A DNA stretch of 64,000 nt, taken from Oreohelix idahoensis (Eukaryota > Mollusca > Gastropoda > Stylommatophora > Oreohelicidae). The notes beneath the pieces were generated by a model. It worked only from the letters and a program-made list of their open reading frames with translations. It was not told the DNA's origin and ran no database searches. Shown piece by piece: positions 32,925 through 45,339 of the stretch. Location of the stretch: the NCBI GenBank assembly GCA_024509875.1, contig JAMPIV010011342.1, positions 310,001 to 374,000 on the forward strand. Direction: 5' to 3'. The position numbers and the translations under genes are program-made. Each line of letters opens with the position of its first letter. Position 1 is the first letter of the stretch.

Positions 32925-34638
32925 GAATCATGTGGGCATCTAGACAAAATGTCTGCCATCACATTATCTGATCCACTGATAGCTCGCACCGAAAAATGAA
33001 AAGGTTGAAGAGCAATTGCATATTGAGTTAGACCTCGAGCTCTTCAAATTCTTACTCTGTATAGCTGTAAGAGCTTTCTGGTCGGTTTCTACTATGAAAT
33101 GTGCACCTAGAAGGAATCTTTGTAGTTTGAGAATTGACCATACCATAGCCAATAGTTCACAGTCTAAAACCGAATAATTCTTTTCTGCAGCATTAAGTTT
33201 TCTGGAGATATACATTACAGGATGCAGAGTTCCAGAGTACTCTTGCATTAGTGCCGCTCCAATCCCAGTGGATGAAGCGTCACTACGAAGAACAAATGTC
33301 TTATCTGTAGTAGGTAACACTAAAATAGGTGGTGTTGAAAACAAATTTTTAATCTTATCCAAAGAGGATTGGCATTCCTGTGACCAGTGGACCATATTAG
33401 GCGACCCTTTCTTTAGTAGTGTAGAAAGAGGTGCCATGATAGAGGATAGATTCGGAATGAATCTTCCATAAAATTGAATAAGACCTAAGAGACTTTGCAC
33501 TTGCTTTTTAGTCTTAGGAATAGAGATGTTAAGTATCTTAGTGATATTATGGTCCTCTGTCTTTAGGAAACCATGACCAACTCGATGGCCTAGGAAAGAA
33601 ATTTCGCTAAAACCAATGCAGGCTTTAGAGGGTTTCGCTGTTAGGTTATACTCGCGTAGAGTAGATAGTAATTCAACTAATCCTGAATAGTAATCTTCCC
33701 AAGTATCGCTGAAAAGACAGATGTCGTCTAGGTACGCAATGACATCTGACCGATAAGATAGGATTCGACGCATCATGCGTACGAATGTAGCTGGTGCGTT
33801 CATAAGGCCGAAAGGCATGAAATTCCATTGAAAAAGGCCTCTAGGTGTAGAAAAAGCCGTAATTGGTTTGGCGCGTTCAGATAAAGGAACTTGCCAATAT
33901 CCTTTAGACAAATCAAGTTTAGTGAAAAAATGAGATTTAGAAAGCCTAGTAAGTAACTCTTCTAGTAAAGGCATAGGTTCAGCATCGAACTTCGTAACTT
34001 GATTCAATTTGCGATAGTCAACGCAAAGACATATGTTATTGTCTTTTTTTCGAACAATAACCATCGGCGAAGAATATGCAGAAGTGGATGGTTCGATTAT
34101 TTGTAAATCTATCATTTCATCCAACTCCTTTTCAACCTGTGTTTGGAAATGTATAGGGATAGGATAAGGTCTGACCCTAATAGGATTATGGTCAGTTAGA
34201 ATAATGTCATGTTCAATGACATGAGTTTGTCCAGGAATGTCAGTAAGGACATCCTGAAATGTTTGTAACATAACCGAAACTTGTCGCTGTTCTCCTAGAG
34301 ATAAATCAGGAGAAACAGTAACATTTTTCCATGATTCACTTGAATGAAGTGGAATCATCGGAAGTGGAAGATTAACATCCAAAAAACTTGTTTCCTTATC
34401 CTGTATTACGGACAGTGATGAGTAATGACCATGTTGGACTGGAGAATCGTCCGTTGCCTGGAAAATAGGCTGTAAATAATCTGGACGTTCATGGAATTCC
34501 GTAAGCATATTGATGTGGAATGTTTTATGCTTTCCATCAATATCAACAATGTAGTCAACATCGGAAATTTTCAAGATTATATCGTACGAACCTTTCCAAG
34601 AAATAAGAAGTCTGTTTTCCCCACACTGGCCACCACGT
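32925..34638 (-). pseudogene. Internal region 1: integrase tail, RT, RNase H
   Basis: The frame is open from the deletion junction at 34638. It starts in the integrase C-terminal module (ENRLLISWKGSY), runs through RT with an intact YLDD site near 33725, and enters RNase H (RSDASS). A one-base insertion near 33030 shifts the last part of RNase H. ICLCVDYRKL replaces the expected IRLCVDYRKL, a CpG-type change. Gag, protease and integrase core are missing, so the copy is non-autonomous. Protein similarity to element 1 is high. Confidence 0.88.
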
Positions 34639-35300
34639 TGATAAAGCTCCTTTTTTAGGTCACCACGTTAATAAGGGCTTGATGAGATTAAGTGGTCAAC
34701 TCAAACCCGGCACAGTGTTGGTCATATAGGTCACCTCAAATAACATAGGACTGCTAGGTAGCATATCATCTTCCTCTGTAGTCAATAATAATCTAGGCAC
34801 GACGAAACGTCTGCCCATCTAGGCATTGCAGAAGGGTACATAAACTGGCTTCGTTACCTTGTTATGGAAATACACTGGCAAATAGCTCACACCATCTTTT
34901 GGCGTTAGGAACAAACACTGGGGAGGATTACCGACATAACAGTCATATAGAGAAACTATCTCCTTTCCCCAAATAAACCACGGAAAGATCCCATCTTCGG
35001 ACTTCCCTGGTACAGACCAGCCATCGCAGAAAAAAACATAACGGAAGACTCCTTTCAAAACACACCCGGTCTGGGCATGCGTTAAAGATAACCTCTGAAC
35101 TCTATATTCAAGTGGGACAACTATATATTACATTCATACGAAGCAAATACAGAGTATTCGCCCTTTGTCTAGAGTTCTAATCTCAGACTCAAAATATTAT
35201 TACCAAATATTTCCAAACATAACAAGTATACAAAGAAATAAATATCTTCCTATATATATACATCTCTATCTTCATTGTCCCCAGTAATCTGTTGGTAACA
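34639..35300 (-). repeat. Composite element LTR 2 (middle)
   Basis: This 662-bp LTR is shared by the two internal regions. It is followed at 35301 by the same polypurine tract as LTR 1, and preceded at 34638 by the deletion junction. Confidence 0.9.
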
Positions 35301-35765
35301 GACTACCGCAACCCCCGGGGAAAAAAAATGAAATTTTTTTTTTCATCTGAGAGCAACATACAATAGGCTCACAACGCACGAATAATGCGCAGATGACTAA
35401 TAAGAGTAATTTATAATGTCAAATTAAGGTAAAGTCATAGATCGACTCGTGAGAATATATCTCAACATCTCAGAGAAAGCATTTCTCTTAAGTAAAAATA
35501 TTTCCAGGGAGGTGCCACCAACGTATACCACAATGCTGGTAACAACACAATGCATATAACAATTTCATATTTAAGCACTATAAGTACATGATTGACAAAG
35601 AAGAAAAATCATCAAAGAACAGCGGTGAATATATATCAATGAGCGTAGTGATAGTAGTGATACAATCACTATATTACAAATTACAATGTGTATCTATCTT
35701 GATCTAGAGAAAGAACTGTTATAGACTTAGATGTGTTAAGAAATCCAAGACCTAACAGTTAGGTG

Positions 35766-37479
35766 GAATCATGTGGGCATCTAGACAAAATGTCTGCCAT
35801 CACATTATCTGATCCACTGATAGCTCGCACCGAAAAATGAAAAGGTTGAAGAGCAATTGCATATTGAGTTAGACCTCGAGCTCTTCAAATTCTTACTCTG
35901 TATAGCTGTAAGAGCTTTCTGGTCGGTTTCTACTATGAAATGTGCACCTAGAAGGAATCTTTGTAGTTTGAGAATTGACCATACCATAGCCAATAGTTCA
36001 CAGTCTAAAACCGAATAATTCTTTTCTGCAGCATTAAGTTTTCTGGAGATATACATTACAGGATGCAGAGTTCCAGAGTACTCTTGCATTAGTGCCGCTC
36101 CAATCCCAGTGGATGAAGCGTCACTACGAAGAACAAATGTCTTATCTGTAGTAGGTAACACTAAAATAGGTGGTGTTGAAAACAAATTTTTAATCTTATC
36201 CAAAGAGGATTGGCATTCCTGTGACCAGTGGACCATATTAGGCGACCCTTTCTTTAGTAGTGTAGAAAGAGGTGCCATGATAGAGGATAGATTCGGAATG
36301 AATCTTCCATAAAATTGAATAAGACCTACGAGACTTTGCACTTGCTTTTTAGTCTTAGGAATAGAGATGTTAAGTATCTTAGTGATATTATGGTCCTCTG
36401 TCTTTAGGAAACCATGACCAACTCGATGGCCTAGGAAAGAAATTTCGCTAAAACCAATGCAGGCTTTAGAGGGTTTCGCTGTTAGGTTATACTCGCGTAG
36501 AGTAGATAGTAATTCAACTAATCCTGAATAGTAATCTTCCCAAGTATCGCTGAAAAGACAGATGTCGTCTAGGTACGCAATGACATCTGACCGATAAGAT
36601 AGGATTCAACGCATCATGCGTACGAATGTAGCTGGTGCGTTCATAAGGCCGAAAGGCATGAAATTCCATTGAAAAAGGCCTCTAGGTGTAGAAAAAGCCG
36701 TAATTGGTTTGGCGCGTTCAGATAAAGGAACTTGCCAATATCCTTTAGACAAATCAAGTTTAGTGAAAAAATGAGATTTAGAAAGCCTAGTAAGTAACTC
36801 TTCTAGTAAAGGCATAGGTTCAGCATCAAACTTCGTAACTTGATTCAATTTGCGATAGTCAACGCAAAGACGTATGTTATTGTCTTTTTTTCGAACAATA
36901 ACCATCGGCGAAGAATATGCAGAAGTGGATGGTTCAATTATTTTTAAATCTATCATCTCATCCAACTCCTTCTCAACCTGTGCTTGAAAATGTATAGGGA
37001 TAGGATAAGGTCTGACCCTAATAGGATTATGGTCAGTTAGAATAATGTCATGTTCAATGACATGAGTTTGTCCAGGAATGTCAGTAAGGACATCCTGAAA
37101 TGTTTGTAACATAACCGAAACTTGTCGCTGTTCTCCTAGAGATAAATCAGGAGAAACAGTAACATTTTTCCATGATTCACTTGAATGAAGTGGAATCATC
37201 GGAAGTGGAAGATTAACATCCAAAAAACTTGTTTCCTTATCCTGTATTACGGACAGTGATGAGTAATGACCATGTTGGACTGGAGAATCGTCCGTTGCCT
37301 GGAAAATAGGCTGTAAATAATCTGGACGTTCATGGAATTCCGTAAGCATATTGATGTGGAATGTTTTATGCTTTCCATCAATATCAACAATGTAGTCAAC
37401 ATCGGAAATTTTCAAGATTATATCGTACGAACCTTTCCAAGAAATAAGAAGTCTGTTTTCCCCACACTGGCCACCACGT
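35766..37479 (-). pseudogene. Internal region 2: integrase tail, RT, RNase H with nonsense mutation
   Basis: This is a near copy of internal region 1 with the same deletion and the same RNase H frameshift. It also has a CGA-to-TGA stop at about 36607, just before the YLDD site, which splits the RT frame. It keeps IRLCVDYRKL where region 1 is mutated. The shared defects show that both descend from one already defective copy. Confidence 0.88.
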
Positions 37480-38141
37480 TGATAAAGCTCCTTTTTTAGG
37501 TCACCACGTTAATAAGGGCTTGATGAGATTAAGTGGTCAACTCAAACCCGGCACAGTGTTGGTCATATAGGTCACCTCAGATAACATAGGACTGCTAGGT
37601 AGCATATCATCTTCCTCTGTAGTCAATAATAATCTAGGCACGACAAAACGTCTGCCCATCTAGGCATTGCAGAAGGGTACATAAACTGGCTTCGTTACCT
37701 TGTTATGGAAATACACTGGCGAATAGCTCACACCATCTTTTGGCATTAGGAACAAACACTGGGGAGGATTATCGACATAACAGTCATATAGAGAAACTAT
37801 CTCCTTTCCCCAAATAAACCACGGAAAGATCCCATCTTCGGACTTCCCTGGTACAGACCAGCCATCGCAGAAAAAAACATAACGGAAGACTCCTTTCAAA
37901 ACACACCCAGTCTGGGCATGCGTTAAAGATAACCTCTGAACTCTATATTCAAGTGGGACAACTATATATTGCATTCATATGAAGCAAATACAGAGTATTC
38001 GCCCTTTGTCTAGAGTTCTAATCTCACACTCAAAATATTATTACCAAATATTTCCAAACATAACAAGTATACAAACAAATAAATATCTTCCTATATATAT
38101 ACATCTCTATCTTCATTGTCCCCAGTAATCTGTTGGTAACA
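37480..38141 (-). repeat. Composite element LTR 3 (5' outer)
   Basis: This 662-bp LTR ends at 38141, where the minisatellite resumes without any leader sequence. Its TG...CA ends match LTRs 1 and 2. Confidence 0.9.
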
Positions 38142-38985
38142 CTGTTATTGATCTGTTCGAGTTACAACACCCATATCTGTGAGTGATGTGTTCAAGTTAC
38201 AGCACCCATCACTGTTATTGATCTGTTTGAGTTACAACACCCATATCTGTGAGTGATGTGTTCAAGTTACAGCACCCATCACTGTTATTGATCTGTTCGA
38301 GTTACAACACCCATATCTGTGAGTGATGTGTTCAAGTTACAGCACCCATCACTGTTATTGATCTGTTCGAGTTACAACACCCATATCTGTGAGTGACGTG
38401 TTCAAGTTACAGCACCCATCACTGTTATTGATCTGTTCGAGTTACAACACCCATATCTGTGAGTGACGTGTTCAAGTTACAGCACCCATCACTGTTATTG
38501 ATCTGTTCAAGTTACAACACCCATATCTGTCAGTGATGTGTTCGAGTTACAGCACCCATCACTGTTATTGATCTGTTCGAGTTACAACACCCATATCTGT
38601 GAGTGATGTGTTCAAGTTACAGCACCCATCACTGTTATTGATCTGTTCGAGTTACAACACCCATATCTGTGAGTGATGTGTTCAAGTTACAGCACCCATC
38701 ACTGTTATTGATCTGTTCGAGTTACAACACCCATATCTGTGAGTGACGTGTTTAAGTTACAGCACCCATCACTGTTATTGATCTGTTCGAGTTACAACAC
38801 CCATATCTGTGAGTGATGTGTTCAAGTTACAGCATCCATTGCTGTTATTGATCTGTTTGAGTTACAGTACCCATCGCTGTTATTGATCTGTTTGAGTTAC
38901 AGCACCCATCACTGCTACTGACTTGTTTGAGTTACAGCATCCATCGCTGTATTGATCTGTTCGTTTTACAGCACACATTGCTCTC
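38142..38985 (+). repeat. Minisatellite, right array with 70-bp dimer
   Basis: The array resumes as a 70-bp higher-order unit made of two 35-bp variants. One contains ATTGATCTGTTCGAGTTACA and the other GAGTGATGTGTTCAAGTTAC. There are about ten dimers, then a few degenerate monomers to 38985. The left array lacks this dimer order. Confidence 0.92.
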
Positions 38986-40287
38986 AGATGGTTTCCTTAA
39001 CGTACTGCAGTACTCAGTGGTGAGCAGGTGACTGACCGATGTATCTGGGAGTCGTGACTGTGTGGAAAGAAGCTCATGACTGTTATGAACGATTTTCTGA
39101 TGCCTTTGATAGATGCCTTTGATAACATTGTGATGAAGGACTCTGTTGTGTTAGTGGGCACATATTTGCGTCTTCAAAACGATATCACTTTGTACGTTAT
39201 ATTTGACTGTTATATTTGAGACTGTACTTGTGACTGTCCTGTAGTCATCTTCATTTGTCATCCATGCCAGAGGAGCTTGGTGGATCTTCATCCGTGTGTC
39301 AAGTGCAGGATCAGCTATTTATTTAATACTTGTTGTATTTTTTGTATTTTGTAATGTATTATATTTTCTGATTTTTGTTCTCAATTTTTTTAATGATTTC
39401 CTCTTTTCTACTATTGTGTATTGTTTACATTTATATAATAGACTAGTTAATATTGACTATTTGTATTTGATATTATTTTCAGTTCACTGATCCTGATTGG
39501 ACGTGGTTGTGCTAAAGCTCTCAGCACTTCATTGTTGCGTGTTCTGGTTGTTGCATCAATTACTATTAATATATTAGTGTATCAAAGGTGGAAGAGTGGC
39601 AAGTTTAATCCTTTCTGGTCTCCAAGTGAGAAAAGATTGGATTAGACTGATTCGTAGTAGGGTGTGGCATTGTTTGTTTAGTGGTGGAGCGTAGCAGATG
39701 TGAATTCCTGTAGATGCCCTGCTGAACAAACCGAACACAGAATTCGTTAGTTGTACTCGTGTGGTTCGTGTATGCATTGTCGTGTACATTAAGTAATCCT
39801 TACCGTCTTGTTTAAGTAGTGTATTCTCATGTCTTGCTATCTTGTACATATGTTCAGCGAGTATCCTGTAGTTTTGTATGTTTTCAGTCATGTAGTGTAC
39901 ATATCATGCTACTGCTGTTCTAGATTAGTCTATTGTCCTATCCAACGTGACTTAGAGTTTTCATGGTGTCACAGTGTTTGTTGGCTCATCTTTTCATTGT
40001 TCTTGTTTGCCACATATGGATGTACTAAGTAGTTATTTTCATATTGATACTCTACAGCACTTGTATTGGTGCTCTTAGGATATAGTGTAAAACGGCTTAG
40101 TTTCTGATCAGCTTGGGCATCAGTGCCCTTGAATACTGTGGACTGTTACATAACCTGCGGTTACTGTAAAACAGGAAAGATACATTTGGTTGCTATTGTT
40201 AATAACAGCAAACCTGGTTAGTGAGTTACTATTTGAGGACAAAATATTATCACCTTCGACCATTTACTTAGGCAAGTAGACCCTAAG
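38986..40287. other. No gene seen
   Basis: This is AT-rich sequence with no supported frame. It could contain the eroded 5' LTR of element 4, but I could not find a matching LTR pair. Confidence 0.4.
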
Positions 40288-40735
40288 GAGGTGGTGTATT
40301 GTGGTGAGAGGATTTATATACATATTTATTGACTTTACGAATTGAGCTGGTATATTGTGGTGAGAATATTCATACATATATTTATTGGCAGTATAAATTG
40401 AGGTGGTGTATTGTGGTGAGAATAATTATACACAGATTTATTAACTCTTAGTATACGAGCGGCCTTCTAGAGAGGCCGATGATCAATCCCCGTCAATAGC
40501 AAAAATTTATAGCTGAATGCATGTTTAAAACCACTGAACAATTTAGTTATGTGCATGATATAGGGGTTTCATTTCTTCACATTTTGATATATAACACTTA
40601 TGTTATCTTTATAAATAAATTATTTATTGCAAAATCTATAATGGTAGTCATGAAAGGCCGCTCGTATACTAAGAGTTAAGAGTATAGATTGAGGTGGTGT
40701 ATGGTGGTGATAAGATTTACACTCAGAGGTATTGA
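40288..40735 (+). repeat. 56-bp tandem repeat interrupted by a MITE
   Basis: About four imperfect units of 56 bp share GAGGTGGTGTATTGTGGTGA followed by an AT-rich part. The third unit breaks at TTAA (40441) and continues after 40679. A 231-bp foreign insert lies between. Confidence 0.8.
40445..40675. mobile_element. MITE with TTAA duplication and 22-bp inverted repeats
   Basis: The 231-bp insert has perfect 22-bp terminal inverted repeats, starting CTCTTAGTATACGAGCGG at 40445 and mirrored at 40675. TTAA lies on both sides (40441-40444 and 40676-40679). TTAA duplications are typical of piggyBac-type transposons. There is no transposase inside, so it would depend on one supplied elsewhere. It cuts the 56-bp tandem array cleanly. 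Confidence 0.9.
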
Positions 40736-40820
40736 GTGTATAGGTGATCAACACTTATATACTTGTTACAACTCTTGTAAGACTAGGATATTTATATTGA
40801 GTTACTTAAGAGAGTACATT

Positions 40821-43020
40821 ATGGAGTACCAAGAGTTTATTAAGGTAGGCAAGGAGTGTGGTTACACTGGGAAAGAATTGTCAGATTTTGCCAAGACAGA
40901 ATTACACTCAAAAGAGAATCAGGATGCCTTAAGAAATTTACGTGTGCAGGAACGAGAACTTAAGAAAGAAGATAGAGAGATGGAAGTGGAGAGAATGAGA
41001 GTAGCATTGGAAGAGAAGAAGATGAAGGAAAATAGAGACATGGAAGTGGAGAGAATGAGAATGCCATTGGAAGAGAAGAAGATTACAGTTGAATTAGAAC
41101 TAAAAAAACTAGAAGTAGGTGCAAGTGGTCAGAACTCAGCTCCAAGGGCGTCCCATCGTCCATTTAGGCTATGGCTACAGAATTTTAACGATAAAATAGA
41201 TAGTTTAGACTTCTTCCTCGAGAGACTTTTTACAGCCTCCCAGTGGAAGATAGAGCTGATTATGAGAAGGTGAAAGAACAACTGCTCAGGAAATTCCGTC
41301 TGACGGCAGACGGATATCATACATGGTTTAGAAACGTGACCCCTAATGCAGACCAGGACTTCAAGCTTCTGCTGAATAGATGGATCAAGTTGGAAGGAAT
41401 CACAAAGGACTTTAATGGCATGGTTGATCTAATGCTATGGGACAAAGTGTTGTCGTCTTGCTCTACTGAGTTGGTAGCATTTTTTTAAGAGCGCCAGACA
41501 AAGGACTTTGATTACATGGCACAGTTGGGCCACCACTATGTCTGGGCCCATCCGGGCAAGCCCATCAATTGGTCCAGGGTATCTGATGCCCTAGTTGTGG
41601 GGGTCAGCAAAGTTCAATGACAATGTGGCACGGTCGCTCAGGTAGCGCTGAGGGTTCACATAGGCAGAGGTTCAATAGGTCATCCCAGCCCTATCAGCCA
41701 TTCAGAGACAACTACGATAATTTCAGAACGCATCAGATGTTCCAGCCGAGGTAGAACAACCGGCACTCTGGTAGTGATAGTGATGGAGAAGATCACCAAA
41801 TGCGTAAGCAAGTGCGCTTTGATGAGTCTTGAAAGGAAGATAGGCACTCTAAAGAGAAACCGGTCTAGCAGAGGAGTGGATCCTCAGAGAGTCGATCTTT
41901 TGACTCCAAGGCACGATCATCACCGGTTAACAGTCCTATTAGGAGTCCACATGGCGAATCAAAAAGGAAATGCTGATGTTCCAAGTGCAATGACAGGGGA
42001 CATAATGCTGGTGTGTGTACTACCCTGATCGAACACGCAAATTCCGTGTATGTGTTAGACAGTCAATGGTGAGGACTGTGTGAGGTGCCGACCTCTGTTT
42101 CATTCAAAAGAGAGGGTAGTGTTATGGTGCGGACTACCGTACGTTCTGCAGACCATGAGACTGTGAATGTAGTGCTCCACAGAGGTGTGGTGGAGAAGAA
42201 ACTAGTCTTGGTGATGAGAGACACAGGATGCACTACAGTTGGGGTTCGCCAATCCTGTTTTGACGAATCCTGCCTGACAGGCAAAACTGTGAAGTGCACC
42301 ACATTTGGAGGCAAAGTTGAGTCTTACCCCCAGGCATGTATTAATGTGGACACCCCATTCCTATCAGGTAGAGTGAACGCGTTTGTCCTTGACAATCCTG
42401 TCACCGACTTGACCGTCTGCAATGTACGTGTGGTGCATGACGTTACAGGAGATGTTAGTGTGGTGTCCCAATGGCACCGTGTTCCCATGGCTGTTGATCA
42501 GGTGATCACTTTATCAGCACCTGAGAAGAAAGTGCATTAACAACAGGGCATGGGGCAGGCATCCTTGGGTACGCAGAGTCCGGTGCCAAGGAGCAGGAAT
42601 AGGAATCATAAAGGTGTGTCCAAGGCCCTGGTAGCAAGTGACTGCACAGTATGGGGCCGAAATGTCCCCCTCAGTGCTAGTTGGCACACACTCAGACGTG
42701 CGTTTAATGAGGTCACACTAGTAAAGTTCGTGGAGGTCTTGTTGTTGCGGGACAGTACGAAGATAGAACGAGTTACATTCGCGAATAAATGGGGTGCGTG
42801 TGATGTAGTCAGGTGTAAGCACATGTCGTTGCTTCATAACCACCTGATGATAGTCCAGCAATATCAAGGGAGAGGTATCAGGTTTCATGTTCAAATAGGT
42901 TGTTTCGGTTAACGTGAACTGAACTTTAGAGTCTGACCCACTCCATCAGTACTGTTATGCTATTGAAGGAGTAGTAGTGGACGCTCTATCCTGATTGTCA
43001 TTTTTGGAAAAGGACAGGAG
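40821..43020 (+). pseudogene. Element 4: decayed Gmr1-like gag-pol
   Basis: The gag start is the ATG at 40821 (MEYQEFIKVGKECG), followed by a charged coiled coil. A frameshift near 41250 leads into a gag core (KEQLLRKFRLTADGYHTWF), and a stop lies at 41486. Protease is recognisable at about 42215-42420 (MRDTGCTTVGVRQS, KTVKCTTFGGKVESYP), close to elements 1 and 2. The next frame (42640-42790) weakly resembles an RT-RNase H connection, and DALS at about 42985 resembles an RNase H end. If so, integrase and most of RT are deleted. It is a dead copy of another family. Confidence 0.75.
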
Positions 43021-45339
43021 CGTCCCATGATGAGTCAATTTTGGCTATGACATTAGGTTCAACAAGTAATCGTAAACCATGTAAAGTGGACTTATTTTTC
43101 ATATTTGAATGTTTCACTTACTTACAATGGTGTTGGTCATTGCTTTCATGTGCCATTAAAGCAACGTGTTATACTCTAATTCAGGATAAATGACTAGTAC
43201 TGATGTAACTTCTATTTTGTTTACCACAAATGTTTAAGTAACCACCCCCATGGGGCGTAAGGGTAGTGGTCCCCAGAGAAGGTTGCTGTAGTTTTTTTTT
43301 ACAGCTGCCAGAACCTTGGGGAGCAGTTATTGTGTATACATGTTATAATCTTGTTTCATATATGGCATTGATGAGGTATTTTGTTTGTCCCAGTCGGGCA
43401 CTGACAGGTTACTTGAGGGTATGCTCGCATGTGGCATGTGGGCCTTCACCTTTCAAGGGGTGTCAGGGGTCCGCACACTCCAGGTGGAAGAAAACTTCAT
43501 TTTCTTTTTTAAGGAGGGGGGGGGGGGGGGGGGGGGGGTGTGGATGCCATAGCGTATTTCTATGTTGTTAGATGGTCCAAAACCGTCCTGATAGTCATGT
43601 GATCAGCAGAGTCATGTGATCAGTGGAAGTAATGGACTGCGCAAGTCTGGCGCAAATTTAGTCAGTGGAGATTTGACTGCCATCCATGGCGGAGGTAGTT
43701 TTCTGGTATGCCAGCTTTAGCTGTCTGTGATATCTAAGAGTGACACGGTGCCTGCCATTTGAGCCCTATTCCTAACATTAGCTATTTCTGCTATTAAGGA
43801 TTCCAGGGAAGTGGTTATTTACTTAGCATTGAGTTTGGTATATCATTTAGCACGCTGCGGGCGCCACATTGCGCCGAACGTAACCTATGTTCTCCATGCT
43901 GGAGGCGCAATGTTGCACCTTACGGATATCACCGTTTCTAGCATGAGGACTTGTGTACACGTGATTTCAGCCCCGGATGTTAAGTTCTAATGTTATTTGC
44001 AAGAGAGCTAGCTTCCGTTTCCGATCTTAAAAAAGTGATGGGTGTATCCGCATTTATTTTTTGTAAATTTTTTAAATCAAAATGAATCGGCATCAACATG
44101 CGGCCATTTTTGCTCTTATTTTATTGGATTCTGACGCCATGCGGTGGGGATAAGATTTTTGTCTTTATAAGCGCTGATATCGTTTCTCAGAATATGTTTG
44201 ATGGCTGAGATGGAAACGAAAGTAAAATGGCCTTTCAAGTATGTATAATGTTAGGGGTTAGGACTAGGAATATCAGAAAGATTTAGAATTTCGGCCGAAT
44301 GTCACAGCTGACGAGAGCGTTTGTTGCTTTGCTACTGATGATGGGTGTAACGAAAAGATCGTCATTTGATTTGTATTGGTCTATTGGTCAAATGACTTTC
44401 ATTGAGATGCAAGGGATATGGACCCTTCGTTTGCTGGTTATTTTAAAAAAATTTTTTTTTAATTTTAAAATTAAAAAAAATATTTTTTTATTATTTTAAA
44501 TTTTTTTCTTTCGTTTTTTTCATCTTTCCTTTCCTCTCTTCCTATCACATCTAACATGTACACAAACAAATTTTATATCATCAGATTCACCATTCATTTA
44601 TTTATAGAAATTCCAAAAATGATAGCAGTTGACCAAGAAACACAAAAACTATAGACATTACAAGTCACCCACTATAAAAACGGGACGCTGTGAAAAAGAA
44701 TGCAGTGGTTGGGCAAGTTTTCTGAATTTTTATGCAGCGTGCTAAAGGATATGCTAAGTTACTGTTGTGCATTTTCATAGTCAGTGTTACTACGTAGGTT
44801 TTTCCCGCGTGATGGCGTGATGTTCATTTTAGGATTGTGGTAGCCAGATTACCTGCTCTGCAGATTGATATTAGTACATGCATTCCTTGTTGTGGCACGT
44901 ATAGAGTCGTAATGTTGTATTTTCATCAGGCCATGTGTAGTCATGTGTTTAATTGAATAAATGGGATATAAGCTGTTTCATGAGCATTAGTCATATATCA
45001 CCCACTGTTGTTGTGTCATGCCTCTGGCAATACAAGCCTATGTGTAGTTCTTGATACAAGTTATTTAGGACAACAGTGGTATAGCCTTAGTGGTGAAGGG
45101 GAAGGTAGCTAGCACCTTATTTCTCCCTCCACCTTAGCTAATATATAAAGGCTTGTGTGATAGTGACAAAGTTTCCCAACATTTGTCTATTTCTTGTTTA
45201 TTCTTCTGCATGTCTTTATCACTTGCAAATGTTCTCTCCCATTATGACCTGTCACATTCAATCAAAATGATTCTCGATTACCGTAATTATTGAAGTGTAC
45301 CTACCTTGATATACTGAAAATGTGATTCCAGGGTAAAAA
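43021..45339. other. No gene seen; 23-nt G tract
   Basis: No supported coding frame was found. A run of 23 G at 43516-43538, followed by TG, could be the polypurine tract and LTR start of element 4, but no second LTR was found. 44440-44515 is almost pure A/T. Confidence 0.45.

Larger units (their letters stand above)
31798..38141 (-). mobile_element. Composite Gmr1-like element: LTR-int-LTR-int-LTR
   Basis: The element is 6344 bp and consists of three 662-bp LTRs and two 2179-bp internal regions, so the repeat period is 2841 bp. It is flanked by CTGTT within the minisatellite. Each internal region keeps only the integrase tail, RT and RNase H. Leader, gag, protease and integrase core are absent, with the same deletion junction in both. 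Protein sequence is close to element 1. Such a structure is expected from unequal recombination between LTRs of an already deleted copy. Confidence 0.9.

Noticed and set aside
30640..38985. CRISPR-like array
   Set aside because: The 35-bp units are contiguous without unique spacers, in a eukaryotic transposon-rich context. It is a minisatellite.
42550..42912. Separate gene of 120 codons after the element 4 protease
   Set aside because: It sits in a decayed element and weakly resembles an RT-RNase H connection. Nothing supports an independent gene.
44440..44520. A/T-only block as a possible origin or matrix attachment site
   Set aside because: Base composition alone is not evidence for either.
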